From Polyangiaceae bacterium (lineage in GTDB: Bacteria > Myxococcota_A > Polyangia > Polyangiales > Polyangiaceae), in the NCBI GenBank assembly GCA_020633235.1, contig JACKEA010000002.1:992001-1056000 (forward strand): 64,000 nt of DNA, in the 5' to 3' direction. The notes under the pieces were generated by a model. That model did no database searches. It saw only the letters and a list, made by a program, of their open reading frames with translations, and had not been told where the DNA came from. Of this stretch, positions 26,628-37,056 are shown piece after piece. Each line of letters begins with the position of its first letter. Position 1 is the first letter of the stretch. Position numbers and translations under genes: made by a program.

Positions 26628-27428
26628 GTGTCCCTCCGCTTCTCCACTCTCGCCTTGCTCGTTGCCACGCTGTGGACGACCGCCGGCTTGGCCGACGATA
26701 CGTGCCTGTCGAGCTACGACTCGAGCCAGCGCCTTCGTCGCGAGGGCAAGCTGCTGGACGCCAAGCAGGCGCTGCTCACCTGCGCCCAGGAGAGCTGCCC
26801 CGCTCCGGTGGCCAAGGAGTGCACGCGCTGGCTCCGGGAGGTGAGCGACAGCGTGCCCACGGTGGTGTTCGGCGCCCAAGATGCCGACGGCCGAGACGTG
26901 TTGGACGTGGTGGTGCTCGATGGCGACACCGAGATCCAAGACCGACTCGATGGCCGCGCCGTGCCCGTCGACCCCGGCGCGCATCGCTTCCGCTTCGTGT
27001 TCGCCGACGGCAAGCAGGTCATCCTCCAGGTGCTGGTGCGCGAGGCCGAGAAGAATCGCGCCCTCACGGCTCGGCATCCACCCGCCCCCACCGGTGCGCG
27101 TCGGCCGGCGAAGAAGCCCGCGCATCGCGGGCTTCCGCCGCCGCCCGCGGCGAGCTGGGCCCTGGGCGCGCTGGGCGTCGTGGGGCTCGCGTCGTTCGGC
27201 TACTTCGCGCTGGATGCCAAGGCCACCAAGGACGATCTGGAGAGCTCCTGCGCGCCCAACTGCACCACTGACGAGACCGCGCCGCTCCGACATAAAGCCC
27301 TGGCTGCGGACATTTCCCTGGCCGTGGGCGTCGCTGCCCTGGCGGGCGGAACCTGGCTGTGGCTTTCCTACGATCCCGACACCAGCTCTGCCGCGCGGCT
27401 CTCGGTGGCCGCGGGGGGACGTTTCTGA
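26628..27428 (+). CDS. Exported membrane protein, Polyangiales type
   Basis: A 266-residue protein starting at GTG 26628, with a signal peptide (cleavage after GLA, about residue 22), a Cys-containing helical region of tetratricopeptide-like length (YDSSQRLRREGKLLDAKQAL), a beta domain with VPVDPGAHRFRFVF reminiscent of PEGA, a basic Pro-rich linker, and two C-terminal membrane segments (WALGALGVVGLASFGYFAL and SLAVGVAALAGGTWLWL). It is 9 bp upstream of the FHA/sigma-54 activator and probably co-transcribed. Confidence 0.65.
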   Translation: MSLRFSTLALLVATLWTTAGLADDTCLSSYDSSQRLRREGKLLDAKQALLTCAQESCPAPVAKECTRWLREVSDSVPTVVFGAQDADGRDVLDVVVLDGDTEIQDRLDGRAVPVDPGAHRFRFVFADGKQVILQVLVREAEKNRALTARHPPAPTGARRPAKKPAHRGLPPPPAASWALGALGVVGLASFGYFALDAKATKDDLESSCAPNCTTDETAPLRHKALAADISLAVGVAALAGGTWLWLSYDPDTSSAARLSVAAGGRF

Positions 27429-27437
27429 GATTCGACC

Positions 27438-28772
<1,335 letters not shown>

Positions 28773-30074
28773 TCAGCGCCCCAAGCACTCCGGCTTCATG
28801 CGATGAAAGCCGCTTTCGTCGACGACGTAGGGCGGCTCGCAATCCGGGGCGGCGGGCGCCGGCGCGGAGGCCGTCGGTGCTGCGCTCGTCCGCGGCGGGA
28901 GCGGCGGCTTGTGGACGCGTGGCGCGGACGCGCTCGTGGTCGCCGCCGGGATCGCAGCGGGCTTCTCCGGCAGCTTCGCTTGTATCGTCATCGCGGGGAG
29001 GGCCGGAAACGACGCGAGCGGCGCGCTCGCCTCTCCGCGTGCGAGGGCCCACCAGGACGCCGCCGCCACCGCACCGGCGGCGGCGAGCAGCAAGAGGGGC
29101 GCGCGCCGCGGACGTCGCTCGGAGGCCTGCGCCTGGTGCGACTCCGCCCGCACCACGCGGTCGTGGAGCTCGTCCAGATCCTTCTGGCACAGCTCGGACA
29201 AAAGCCGCGCCACCTCCGACGGCGATGCCGGAGCCACGGCGGCTTCGAACGCTTCCGCAGCAGTCAGCGCCGAGGGAAAGCGCTCCGCCGGATCCCGCGA
29301 GACACCCCGCAGGATCACCTGCGAAAGCTCCGGCGGAACCTCTCGGACGATACGGCTCGGGGAGTCGACCGGGCGGTGCAGTACCTTCTGCGCGATGGCG
29401 TAGTCCCCCTCGGCAGCGAATAGTCGCTGTCCCGTGACGAGCTCCCAGGCGATCACGCAGGCGGCGTACACGTCCGTGCGCGCGTCCACGGGATCCCCCC
29501 GTAGCTGCTCCGGTGCCATGTACGCCGGTTTGCCCTTGAGCTCCGCGCCGCGGGTCGGGTCGCCGGCGAGCACGGCTTTGGCGATCCCGAAGTCCACCAC
29601 CCGCGCCACGCCGTCGGCGCCCAAGAGCACGTTCTGCGGCGATACGTCGCGATGCACGAGACCCATCGCCTCGCCGCGCTCGTCCTTGGCGAGATGCGCG
29701 GCGTGGAGACCGCGCAGGACTCCGACCACCACGGCCACCGCGACGGCCGGCGAGATGCGCCGCCCGGCGAGCCGCGCGGCGTGCATCAGCCGGGTGAGCG
29801 CGACGCCGTGCACCAGCTCCATCACGATACCGACCCCACGCTCGTCTTCGAGCACGTCGATCACGCTCACCACGTTGGGGTGGCGGATGCGCGACACGTG
29901 GCGCGCTTCGGCGACCAGCGCCTCGGCTCGGCTGGCGTCGTGCGACAGCTCCGGCGGCAGGCGTTTGACCGCGACGACCTTGTCGAAGCCGGCACCCCCG
30001 AACAGCCGCGCGAGATGCACTCGGGCCATTCCGCCCGAGGCGATCTCGTCCAAGACCACGTATCGACCTGCCAT
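28773..30074 (-). CDS. Membrane-anchored Ser/Thr protein kinase
   Basis: A 433-residue PknB-like kinase. Gly-rich loop IASGGMARV, Lys37 (VAVKRL), catalytic loop H141RDVSPQN, DFG at 161 and MAPEQLRG are all intact, so it should be active. The kinase domain covers about 4-275. One membrane segment is at about 327-345 (LLLLAAAGAVAAASWWALA), followed by a Pro/Ala/Ser-rich tail that ends in a small Cys pair (DCEPP and PECLGR). Its 3' end touches that of the FHA activator gene. Confidence 0.93.
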   Translation of the reverse strand: MAGRYVVLDEIASGGMARVHLARLFGGAGFDKVVAVKRLPPELSHDASRAEALVAEARHVSRIRHPNVVSVIDVLEDERGVGIVMELVHGVALTRLMHAARLAGRRISPAVAVAVVVGVLRGLHAAHLAKDERGEAMGLVHRDVSPQNVLLGADGVARVVDFGIAKAVLAGDPTRGAELKGKPAYMAPEQLRGDPVDARTDVYAACVIAWELVTGQRLFAAEGDYAIAQKVLHRPVDSPSRIVREVPPELSQVILRGVSRDPAERFPSALTAAEAFEAAVAPASPSEVARLLSELCQKDLDELHDRVVRAESHQAQASERRPRRAPLLLLAAAGAVAAASWWALARGEASAPLASFPALPAMTIQAKLPEKPAAIPAATTSASAPRVHKPPLPPRTSAAPTASAPAPAAPDCEPPYVVDESGFHRMKPECLGR

Positions 30075-30140
30075 CGCGACCGCTCGCGGTATGGTCTCTG
30101 ACGCTCAGGGATGCAAGAGCGCTGCTACGGCGCAGCGACC

Positions 30141-30160
30141 GGTTCCGCGCCGAACCGACA
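30141..30160. repeat. Dispersed 20-bp repeat at a gene 3' end
   Basis: GGTTCCGCGCCGAACCGACA lies 5 bp beyond the stop codon of the minus-strand lipoprotein gene that ends at 30166. Confidence 0.65.
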
Positions 30161-30165
30161 ACAGG

Positions 30166-30966
30166 CTACTGGCACTGGCCGCTGTTGCAGGTCTGCGGAG
30201 AGCTGCACGGCTTCCCCGTGCCACAACCCCGAGAGCAGATGCAGACAGCCTCGTTCAGCTGCGTGGTGTTGCAAGGATAGGATTGGCCGTGACCGCAGGG
30301 GCCGACGTTGTCGAACACGGCGGTGCACTCGCCGCCGCCCTCGGCACAGATGTCCGTGCACGACTGCACCTTCGAGCCGTAGCGCAGCTCGCAGGAGCTG
30401 TCGGTCTGCAGACACAGCGCGTTCACACCGTTGATGGATCCGTACGTCGCGTTGCAGCCGGGCAGCCCCGTGCTGCCACCCGCACCGGCACCGCCGCCGC
30501 TGCCCGCTGCGCCGCCGCTGCCCGCTGCGCCGCCGGCGCCCGCTGCGCCGCCGCTACCCGCTGCGCCGCCGCTACCCGCTGCGCCGCCGGTTCCCGCTGC
30601 GCCGCCGGTTCCCGCAGCGCCGCCGGTTCCTGCCGTGCCGCCGGCTCCTGCTGTGCCGCCGGTTCCTGCTGTGCCGCCGGTTCCTGCTGTGCTGCCGGTT
30701 CCTGCTGTGCCGCCGGTTCCCGCTGTGCCGCCGGTTCCCGCTGTGCCGCCGGTTCCCGCTGTGCCGCCGGTTCCCGCTGTGCCGCCGGTCGCGCCGCCGC
30801 TTCCGCCCGTTGCGCCACCGCTGCCGCTCGTCCCGCCGCTGCCGCCCGCGCTCGAGCCCGAAGCACCGGATACTCCCGCGTCATCCCCCGTGAAGGAGAA
30901 AGCACCGTAGTCGTTGGTGCACGCGATCGCCAGACAGCCCAACAGCGCGAAGTAAGACCTTTTCAC
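30166..30966 (-). CDS. Lipoprotein with GTAGTG hexapeptide repeats and Cys-rich domain
   Basis: A 266-residue lipoprotein (lipobox LAIAC, Cys16). About residues 32-168 are low-complexity: first GSGG-type, then many copies of the six-residue unit GTAGTG/GAAGSG encoded by 18-bp DNA repeats. The C-terminal ~95 residues have 13 Cys (including SCELRYGS, SCTDICAEGGGEC, VCICSRGCG, PCSSPQTCNSGQC). The plan is a surface anchor, a spacer and a disulfide-rich head. Repeat number may vary between strains. Function unknown. Confidence 0.75.
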   Translation of the reverse strand: MKRSYFALLGCLAIACTNDYGAFSFTGDDAGVSGASGSSAGGSGGTSGSGGATGGSGGATGGTAGTGGTAGTGGTAGTGGTAGTGGTAGTGSTAGTGGTAGTGGTAGAGGTAGTGGAAGTGGAAGTGGAAGSGGAAGSGGAAGAGGAAGSGGAAGSGGGAGAGGSTGLPGCNATYGSINGVNALCLQTDSSCELRYGSKVQSCTDICAEGGGECTAVFDNVGPCGHGQSYPCNTTQLNEAVCICSRGCGTGKPCSSPQTCNSGQCQ

Positions 30967-30988
30967 GCCAACAGTGTCGCACGATCCG

Positions 30989-32401
30989 CTACGCCGTGGA
31001 CACGAAACGCTCGGGGCCGCGCGCCGAGTCCCAGGACAAGAGCGACGCTGTCGGTTTTCCGTCCACTTCGACGACCACCAGGTGGGTGCGAGTAGCAGGC
31101 AGTGCCGAATGCGCTCCCTCGGGCATTTCTTCTTCCGCCCAGGCGCCGAGGTTGACGTAGGTGCTGCCCGCGGCGGCGCTCCGCACCTCGGGCAAGTGGG
31201 TGTGTCCCATCACGATGAAGGCCGCAGGAAACAGCGTGGCCACGCGCTCGGCGCGCTCTCGCAGGGCATCGCTGGCGTCGATGGCGCCCCGCGCGCGGCG
31301 CCACAGCCAGCCAAGGGGAAAGATCAGCGCCAGCGCCGCCGCCAGCTGCATCCCCAGCGCCGGCGTCCAGCGGGCGACCAGCAGCCACACGACTGCCGCG
31401 AGCAGCAGCAGCGCCATCACCACGCGGTCGATCATCACGCCTGCGAGCAGGCGAAGCACGCTGCGCGTGATCGGCGGACGTTGAAGCGAAGCCAAAGCGC
31501 GCAGCTTCACCACGCTCAGCTGCCGCGCTTCCGCGAGCAGCAGCATCTTCCGTTCGTGCTCTTGGCGCACCCACGCGGCCGCATCGCTCACGTGCTCGCG
31601 CCACAGGGCGAGCAGTGCGACCACCGCGTACACGAAGCGCTGTCCCAGCGCCAGCATGCCGCGGACGCCGAGCTGCGCGCCGAAGCGCAAGTAGTCCACG
31701 GCGCTGGCCTGATCGTGCCCGCTCTCCAACATGCCGCGGGTGGGACGCACGACGTAGCGGAGCAAGATGTCGGAGAGCGAGCGCGTGGAGCGCTTCGGAT
31801 CGCTCGGCAGCACCGGAAACAGCACGTTGTCGTAAGAGCAGAAGTCGTCGTACTGATGTCCGTGCTCGATGAAGACGCGGCCTTCTTCGTAATAGAACCA
31901 GTCCGCGAACTGCACCTGCGCGGGACGAATGTCCGCGTGGCCCTCGAGGACGCGTCGGAACGCCGCCTGAACCGGCTCCCAATGCAGGTCCACGTCGTGA
32001 TTTCCCCGCACTACCACCAGCGTGTTGCCCGCCGCGATGAAGCGGGCCAGCGCCTGAAACACCTCGGCGTGCTCCCGAGCCACCCGGCGGAGCTTGATCA
32101 ACGTGTGGTCCACGGCGCTGCCGAGGCCGTGCTCCCGCTCCTCGTCGCTGAGCTCCGTCTGGATCTCGTCGCTCTCCGCGTCCACGCTCATCCCGACGAA
32201 GTCGACGAAGTCCCCGGCGATCACCAGGCGCCACGGGCGGCCGCCCTCTCTCCGCTCTCGGTACCAGTCGAGCAGCGCGGTGAGCTCGCGATCCCGCGCC
32301 AAGCTCGCCTTTCCACGCCGCGGAGCGTCCGGCCGAAGGAACTGGACGAGGTCGCTGCCCAGATGCACGTCGGAGAGGACGATGAGGTTGTCGCGGCTCA
32401 T
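30989..32401 (-). CDS. Calcineurin-like metallophosphoesterase with membrane segments
   Basis: A 470-residue protein. All five metallophosphoesterase signatures are present: DVHLG (about 10), GDFVDF, GNHDVD, an H in GHQYD, and GHTH near the C-terminal third. Between blocks four and five there is an insert of about 180 residues with a basic helical part and two hydrophobic segments (MALLLLAAVVWLLVA and LAAALALIFPLGWLW), so the enzyme is probably membrane-attached. ATG 32401 was chosen as it starts directly before the first metal-binding strand. The substrate is unknown; UDP-diacylglucosamine hydrolases and phosphodiesterases share this fold. Confidence 0.85.
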   Translation of the reverse strand: MSRDNLIVLSDVHLGSDLVQFLRPDAPRRGKASLARDRELTALLDWYRERREGGRPWRLVIAGDFVDFVGMSVDAESDEIQTELSDEEREHGLGSAVDHTLIKLRRVAREHAEVFQALARFIAAGNTLVVVRGNHDVDLHWEPVQAAFRRVLEGHADIRPAQVQFADWFYYEEGRVFIEHGHQYDDFCSYDNVLFPVLPSDPKRSTRSLSDILLRYVVRPTRGMLESGHDQASAVDYLRFGAQLGVRGMLALGQRFVYAVVALLALWREHVSDAAAWVRQEHERKMLLLAEARQLSVVKLRALASLQRPPITRSVLRLLAGVMIDRVVMALLLLAAVVWLLVARWTPALGMQLAAALALIFPLGWLWRRARGAIDASDALRERAERVATLFPAAFIVMGHTHLPEVRSAAAGSTYVNLGAWAEEEMPEGAHSALPATRTHLVVVEVDGKPTASLLSWDSARGPERFVSTA

Positions 32402-32481
32402 TGAAAAAGGGATTCCTGATCTTAGGATGGACCGCCACCGGGGTCCCGTCACGTCAGCCGCAGGATCCCGCCACGATTTGG

Positions 32482-33354
32482 TCATTTCTCGGGCGGCGCG
32501 ACGGCCAGCGCCGCGCTCACCAGGGCGTGCGGCGTGCGCTTCGAGGCCCATAAGGCTCGAATCGGAAATGTCGACCGCTGGCGCAGGGCCACCACGCCGT
32601 GAAGCTTCGGCCCCCTAGGGTCGAGCCACGGCACCACGGAGTAGCCAAGCCCCGCTCGAACGAAGGCCAGGATCGAATCCACGGAGCTGGCGCTGACCAT
32701 CTTGCTGGGTAGCCCCACGCGCTCTTTCACGGCATCGAGCTGCACCCGGTGCTGCCGGAGGCTCGGGTGGTAGGCCACGAAGGGCGTGTCCGCGAGCGCC
32801 TTCGGGTCGACGCGCCGCCGCCGCCCGAGAGGGCTCGCGCTGGGCAGCACCACGAAGGTGTACGCCTTGGCCACCGTGCGCGCTCCGAAGCCGGAAGGCA
32901 CTTTCTCGAAGAAGTCCACCAACAGGTGCGCCTGACCGCTCCTGAGTCGGCCCAAGTCCGGGTTCTGGATCTCCTCGACATCCACGCGAATGTCGTCGCG
33001 CTCGGCTCGGAGCCCTTGGATCCACTCCGGCAGCAGCTCCCGGAGCACCAACCCGGAAGCGTCGATGCGCAGCGTGCCGCCGTGGTGGCCTCCGCGCAGC
33101 TCTTCCGCCACGTTCGGAAGCGCTTCGAAGAACGGCGCGCACACTTCGTACAAGCGCTCGCCCGCCGCCGTCAGCCGCACCTCGTCCTTCGCCACGCGCT
33201 CGAACAAGCGCGCCCCGAGCTCCGCTTCGAGCTTGCTCACCTGCTGGTGCACGCCGGGTTGGGTGATGGGATACGGGAACGCACGCGCCGCGCGGGCGTA
33301 GCCCCGCTCGCGGGCCACCCAGTAGAAGCCTTCCAATCGCTGAACGTGAACCAT
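32482..33354 (-). CDS. LysR-type transcriptional regulator
   Basis: A 290-residue LysR regulator. The winged HTH covers about 5-65 (YARAARAFPYPITQPGVHQQVSKLEAELG is the recognisable helix pair), followed by a long helix and a substrate-binding domain from about 92. It lies 80 bp upstream of the phosphoesterase gene in the same direction and diverges from the lipoprotein gene at 33497 across 142 bp. Either neighbour could be its target. Effector unknown. Confidence 0.92.
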   Translation of the reverse strand: MVHVQRLEGFYWVARERGYARAARAFPYPITQPGVHQQVSKLEAELGARLFERVAKDEVRLTAAGERLYEVCAPFFEALPNVAEELRGGHHGGTLRIDASGLVLRELLPEWIQGLRAERDDIRVDVEEIQNPDLGRLRSGQAHLLVDFFEKVPSGFGARTVAKAYTFVVLPSASPLGRRRRVDPKALADTPFVAYHPSLRQHRVQLDAVKERVGLPSKMVSASSVDSILAFVRAGLGYSVVPWLDPRGPKLHGVVALRQRSTFPIRALWASKRTPHALVSAALAVAPPEK

Positions 33355-33496
33355 TGAAAGCGGTTATCAACGCCGGCGGGCGCAAGCCAGCGGCGTCGCG
33401 CACGGCTGGATTTTTGGCAAGCCACTGCGCGCGCCTTCGCGAAATGCACGGCCCGACGCACGAGCCAGCTGTCCTACATGGTGGTACCCTCGCGCC

Positions 33497-34636
33497 ATGC
33501 ACCGGGGACGATGGGCGCGCACCGCGCTGGCAACAGGGTTGGTATTCGTTTTCTCGATGGCCACCGTGCAGTGCTCTTCCACGAGCGACTCTGCCGGCTC
33601 CGGAGGCTTCGCCAACGGCAGCGGCAATGGTGGCAGCGGCAACGGCAGCGGCAACGGCGGCAGCGGCAACGGCAGTGGTGGCAGCATCATCGACAGCGGC
33701 GTCACTCCGACCGACGCGAACTACTCCGCAGACGCGTTCTTCGCGGAAGACCCGCCGCCCGCGGACTGCAGCGATTCCGGCGCCCAGCCGATGAAGCCAG
33801 GGGGCACGCCCGAATGCCCCGACGACAAGAACTACAAGGGCTGCCCCTGCCCCACCTTGGGAGCGACGGCACCGTGTTGGCCCGGCAAGCGCAAGAACCG
33901 CAACAAGGGTTTGTGCAAGGACGGCGTCACCACCTGTGAGTCGACGGGCGAGCTCAGCCTGGCCTGGGGCGAGTGCGTCGGCTACCAGGGCATCTCGCCG
34001 CCCACCTTCGAGCCGCCGCCCGGCGCCACGGGCAAGGCAGCGTGCACCTGCTTCAGCGGCGGCTACTGGGACGTGAAGAACACCAGCCCCTGCTTCTACA
34101 CCAGCGGCAGCACCGTCACCGGCGGCGTGTCCACCATCCTGGACGCGAGCGGCGCGCGCTGCCCCACCACCCAGGAAATGAACTTCTCCACGGGCACTCC
34201 GCCCGCCCAGCCGTTCTCGCCCAACACCCTGAAGGTGGACTGCAACGGTTACTTCAAGCTCTGCTACACGCTCAAGGCGCTCAGCGCCCAGGGCGCGCAG
34301 AAGAGCTCGGCGACGGACTGCGCCGTGACGCAGGTGTGCACCGAGGCCTACTACGGCATGGCAGGCAAGGGTCCGAACGGAACGGACGGCGTGCAAGACA
34401 TGCCCGACCTGCCCGGCTGGATCACCAAGACGTCCGCCGAAACGGCCTGCGCCGCCCAGTTCTACGCCAACGGCGGCTACGGAGAGTTCTCGGTGGATGG
34501 CACCAGCGACGAGTGCGACAAGGTCCAGAAGATCTTCATGACCTTCGACTACTGCCCGTTCAAGTGCAACGACCCGGCGAACAAGAACGACCCGGAGTGC
34601 GTGAACTGCAGCAACGGCAGCGGCGCTCCCTTCTGA
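33497..34636 (+). CDS. Cys-rich lipoprotein with Gly/Ser/Asn linker
   Basis: A 379-residue lipoprotein (lipobox ATVQC, Cys26). Residues 33-65 are a GSGNG repeat linker; the remainder is a Cys-rich globular part, with GCPCPT, KACTCFSGGYWD-like ACTCFSGGYW, FKLCYTLKAL and YCPFKCNDPANK. It is probably exposed. It may be controlled by the divergent LysR regulator (inference from position). No named family. Confidence 0.7.
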   Translation: MHRGRWARTALATGLVFVFSMATVQCSSTSDSAGSGGFANGSGNGGSGNGSGNGGSGNGSGGSIIDSGVTPTDANYSADAFFAEDPPPADCSDSGAQPMKPGGTPECPDDKNYKGCPCPTLGATAPCWPGKRKNRNKGLCKDGVTTCESTGELSLAWGECVGYQGISPPTFEPPPGATGKAACTCFSGGYWDVKNTSPCFYTSGSTVTGGVSTILDASGARCPTTQEMNFSTGTPPAQPFSPNTLKVDCNGYFKLCYTLKALSAQGAQKSSATDCAVTQVCTEAYYGMAGKGPNGTDGVQDMPDLPGWITKTSAETACAAQFYANGGYGEFSVDGTSDECDKVQKIFMTFDYCPFKCNDPANKNDPECVNCSNGSGAPF

Positions 34637-34643
34637 CGTTTTG

Positions 34644-34664
34644 ATGTTGGTCCGGCGCGGAACC
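34644..34664. repeat. Dispersed 20-bp repeat, consensus copy
   Basis: TGTTGGTCCGGCGCGGAACC (34645-34664) lies 8 bp after the lipoprotein stop. It produces an in-frame MLVRRGT extension that makes the next gene look longer than it is. Confidence 0.75.
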
Positions 34665-34715
34665 ACGCCGGACGAATTTTCGCAACTCGGCCCGGCGCGT
34701 CGCGAAAAGCCGGGC

Positions 34716-35510
34716 ATGCGACACACCCTGACGCTCCCCCTCGCCGCAGCGGCAACGCTGCTTGCTGCCATCCCTGCCCTCGCCCAGTCCGCCGGCCTCG
34801 ACCCGACGGGCAGCTTGGTCCAACCCACGGGCGCTCAGGCCGATCAGCCGCCCCCCGCGGCGTCCCAGCCGACCCGTCGGGATCGGCGCGAGGGCTCGGT
34901 ATTCGTGCTGCGCGCTGGCACCACCGCAGGCAGCGGCACGGTCTCCTCGGTCTGCGACAAGGGCGACTGCGGCCCGGCAGACAGTGCGGACTACGACAGC
35001 GAGCGCTCCCTGGTCTTGGGGGTGGACTGGCTCCGAAACAGCAGTCGCAGCTTCCGCTTTGGTGGCGGCCTCACGCTGCTTCCGAGCCAAACGGTGAACA
35101 TCGAGGGCAATCGCTTCGAGCTCGGGACCAGCTTCGGGACGGATTTCGTGCTGGAAGGCCTCATCGATCTCTCTCCCACGACCACGTTGACGCTGCGCGG
35201 CAACGTTGGCGTGAGCCTGCTGTTCCCCGGCAAGGACCTGGAAGACACCGCCTCGGCCCAGTCGGACGCTTGCGCCAACTACCAATCAGCCACCGGCGAG
35301 AGCTGCCAGACGGACGAAGGCCCCTACCTTGGCGCGCAGATCGGGTTTGGCCCCGGGCTGATCTTCGATCTCGGAAACGTGGGGCTTCGGGTCGACGCGG
35401 TGGCCCAAGGCTACGCCTTTCGGACCCTGGAGATGCAGGTCGGTGGCACCGAATCCTCTGTGAGATTCGCGGGCTTCCGCCCCATGCTCCTCGTCGGCCT
35501 GGAGCTCTGA
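34716..35510 (+). CDS. Outer-membrane beta-barrel-like protein
   Basis: A 264-residue protein from ATG 34716 with a Sec signal peptide (MRHTLTLPLAAAATLLAAIPALAQS, which spans residues 1-25). Many alternating strands follow (SFRFGGGLTLLPS, TTLTLRGNVGVSLLFPG, GLRVDAVAQGYAF), and the protein ends MLLVGLEL, a typical barrel C-terminus. Two Cys lie in DKGDCG-type and NYQSATGESC loops. The frame extends upstream to 34641 only through a copy of the dispersed repeat. Confidence 0.7.
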   Translation: MRHTLTLPLAAAATLLAAIPALAQSAGLDPTGSLVQPTGAQADQPPPAASQPTRRDRREGSVFVLRAGTTAGSGTVSSVCDKGDCGPADSADYDSERSLVLGVDWLRNSSRSFRFGGGLTLLPSQTVNIEGNRFELGTSFGTDFVLEGLIDLSPTTTLTLRGNVGVSLLFPGKDLEDTASAQSDACANYQSATGESCQTDEGPYLGAQIGFGPGLIFDLGNVGLRVDAVAQGYAFRTLEMQVGGTESSVRFAGFRPMLLVGLEL

Positions 35511-35546
35511 CACGTCCGCTGCCACCGTAATTTCATCGACTATTGG

Positions 35547-35593
35547 TTCGAATCCTGAAATGGGGGTACAAATCCTCCGAATCAGGATTCGAA
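35547..35593. promoter_or_regulatory. 12-bp inverted repeat before the TetR gene
   Basis: TTCGAATCCTGA (35547-35558) and TCAGGATTCGAA (35582-35593) are perfect inverted arms separated by 23 bp, ending 3 bp before the TetR ATG. The layout suits autorepression by the encoded TetR protein; this is inference. Confidence 0.6.
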
Positions 35594-35596
35594 GCC

Positions 35597-36313
35597 ATGG
35601 TCGCTCGGTCGGAGAAAAACGCACAACCTTCGCAGCGCCCCCCCGCGCAAGCCCAGCGAAGAGCGCGCGGCCGCGCGGCGCCCAGCCGCGCCATCCGGGC
35701 TGAGGCCGCCGCCAAGCGTAAGGCCCGGCGCCACGAAGCGAGCAAGAACGACATCCTGGAGTCCGCGGCGCGGGCCTTTGCCCGCCTCGGCTACCACCAG
35801 GCGACAATGCAGCAGATCGCCGAGGAAGCGGGCTACACGGCAGCGTCGCTGTACACCTACTTCAACAGCAAGGACGCCATCTTCGAGGCGCTCCTCGCCC
35901 GCGTGCTCGACGAGATGCACGCCACGTTTCACCGAGCTCCAGAGGGCAAGAACCTCCAACAGCGGCTCGAAGCGCTGCTCCGCAGCCAGTACCAGGTCGG
36001 CCAGAACCACCGAACCACGCTGGACTTCTTCGTGCGCTTCGCCACGGGTCAGGAGACGCCACCGCGGCGCGCGGCTGCGAGTCACATGGCCAACGAAGCC
36101 GCGCTGTCGCGAGCGTTCGAGGGATGGCTCGAGCAAAACGCGGAGCCCGGGGAGCTCGGCGGCGTGTCGCACGAAGAAGCGGCGATGATCTTGGTGGGCA
36201 TCTCGCATTCCCTGTTCAAGCGCTGGGCGCGGGAGCAACAGGTAGACGCGGCGACGCAAGCGAAGCGCGTCGTCGGCTACTTTCTTCACGGCGTACGGGG
36301 GGGCGGAAAATGA
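35597..36313 (+). CDS. TetR-family transcriptional regulator
   Basis: A 238-residue regulator. A basic, low-complexity N-terminal arm (about 40 residues) precedes the TetR HTH (about 52-98: ILESAARAFARLGYHQATM, IAEEAGYTAASLYTYF). The C-terminal ligand-binding domain is divergent as usual. ATG 35597 was preferred over an in-frame ATG at 35543, which would translate through the inverted-repeat operator. It overlaps the downstream CDP-alcohol phosphatidyltransferase gene by ATGA, so it may control membrane-lipid synthesis. Confidence 0.88.
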   Translation: MVARSEKNAQPSQRPPAQAQRRARGRAAPSRAIRAEAAAKRKARRHEASKNDILESAARAFARLGYHQATMQQIAEEAGYTAASLYTYFNSKDAIFEALLARVLDEMHATFHRAPEGKNLQQRLEALLRSQYQVGQNHRTTLDFFVRFATGQETPPRRAAASHMANEAALSRAFEGWLEQNAEPGELGGVSHEEAAMILVGISHSLFKRWAREQQVDAATQAKRVVGYFLHGVRGGGK

Positions 36314-37038
36314 GAGCTTTGGAAGACGATCGCGTGACCACCGAACGGCTGCGCGGGACCGTCTGGGCTCGCTTCGAGCTGGCGAGCGTCCTGTACCGAA
36401 CGCTGCTCGTGTTCGGCCGCTGGCTCGGTGAGCTGGGCGTCACGGCCAACCAGCTCACGGTGCTGTCGCTGCTTCTGGCGGTGGCATCGGGAGTGGCCAT
36501 CGCGCTGGGCGCTCCTTGGATGGCGCTGTCGGCCATCGTCGTCAGCGGTCTGTTCGACGCCCTCGACGGCATCGTGGCTCGGGCGACCCGCAGTAGCAGT
36601 CGGGGTGGCGCGCTGCTCGACTCCGTCGTGGACCGAGTTGCCGACGCCGCGCCGCTCACCGGAATCGTCGTGTTGGTCACCCATACCGAGCGGCCCACCC
36701 TGGCGTTGGTACCGGCCTTGGCGATGGTCGGCGGGTTCACCGTCAGCTACATCCGCGCCCGCGCGGAGGCCCTGGGCGCGGTGCTGCCACCGCTGTACGC
36801 GCGGCGCGCGGAACGCGTCGTAGTCGTGGCCGTCAGCATCGCGCTCTCCGGTTGGCTCGGCCTCGCCGGCTGGGGGCTTCCCGCACTATTGGCAGGCGTG
36901 GGGTTGGTCGCCGTGGCCAGCTTGTTCGGCGCGGTCCACGCCCTGATCGTGGCCCGGCGCCTGCTCGCCCCCACGATTCGCGCCTTGCCGGTCGCACTGC
37001 CCCGGGACGAAGTCCCGCCCTCCAAACGCGCCGCCTGA
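36310..37038 (+). CDS. CDP-alcohol phosphatidyltransferase family protein
   Basis: A 242-residue integral membrane enzyme that joins a CDP-activated lipid or alcohol to an alcohol acceptor. The full signature D83-x2-D86-G-x2-A-R-x8-G100-x3-D104-x3-D108 is present (LFDALDGIVARA, then LLDSVVD). There are about five to six hydrophobic segments. The start is fixed by the 4-bp ATGA overlap with the TetR gene. The acceptor (glycerol-phosphate, inositol-phosphate or other) cannot be read from sequence. Confidence 0.9.
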   Translation: MRALEDDRVTTERLRGTVWARFELASVLYRTLLVFGRWLGELGVTANQLTVLSLLLAVASGVAIALGAPWMALSAIVVSGLFDALDGIVARATRSSSRGGALLDSVVDRVADAAPLTGIVVLVTHTERPTLALVPALAMVGGFTVSYIRARAEALGAVLPPLYARRAERVVVVAVSIALSGWLGLAGWGLPALLAGVGLVAVASLFGAVHALIVARRLLAPTIRALPVALPRDEVPPSKRAA

Positions 37039-37056
37039 CGCGCTACGCTCCGCGCC

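Noticed and set aside
30520..30800. Regular short repeats suggestive of a CRISPR array
   Set aside because: There are no unique spacers; the 18-bp units are contiguous and encode a six-residue protein repeat in frame.
30431..30910. Plus-strand Pro/Ala-rich frame
   Set aside because: It is the antisense of the GTAGTG repeat region of the minus-strand lipoprotein.
34641..34715. MLVRRGT-like N-termini appearing on several frames
   Set aside because: The same peptide recurs only because the dispersed DNA repeat is translated; real starts lie downstream at signal peptides or conserved sequence.
35545..35558. GGTTCGAATCC resembling a tRNA T-arm
   Set aside because: No acceptor stem, anticodon arm or CCA end can be built around it. 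It is one arm of the inverted repeat before the TetR gene.
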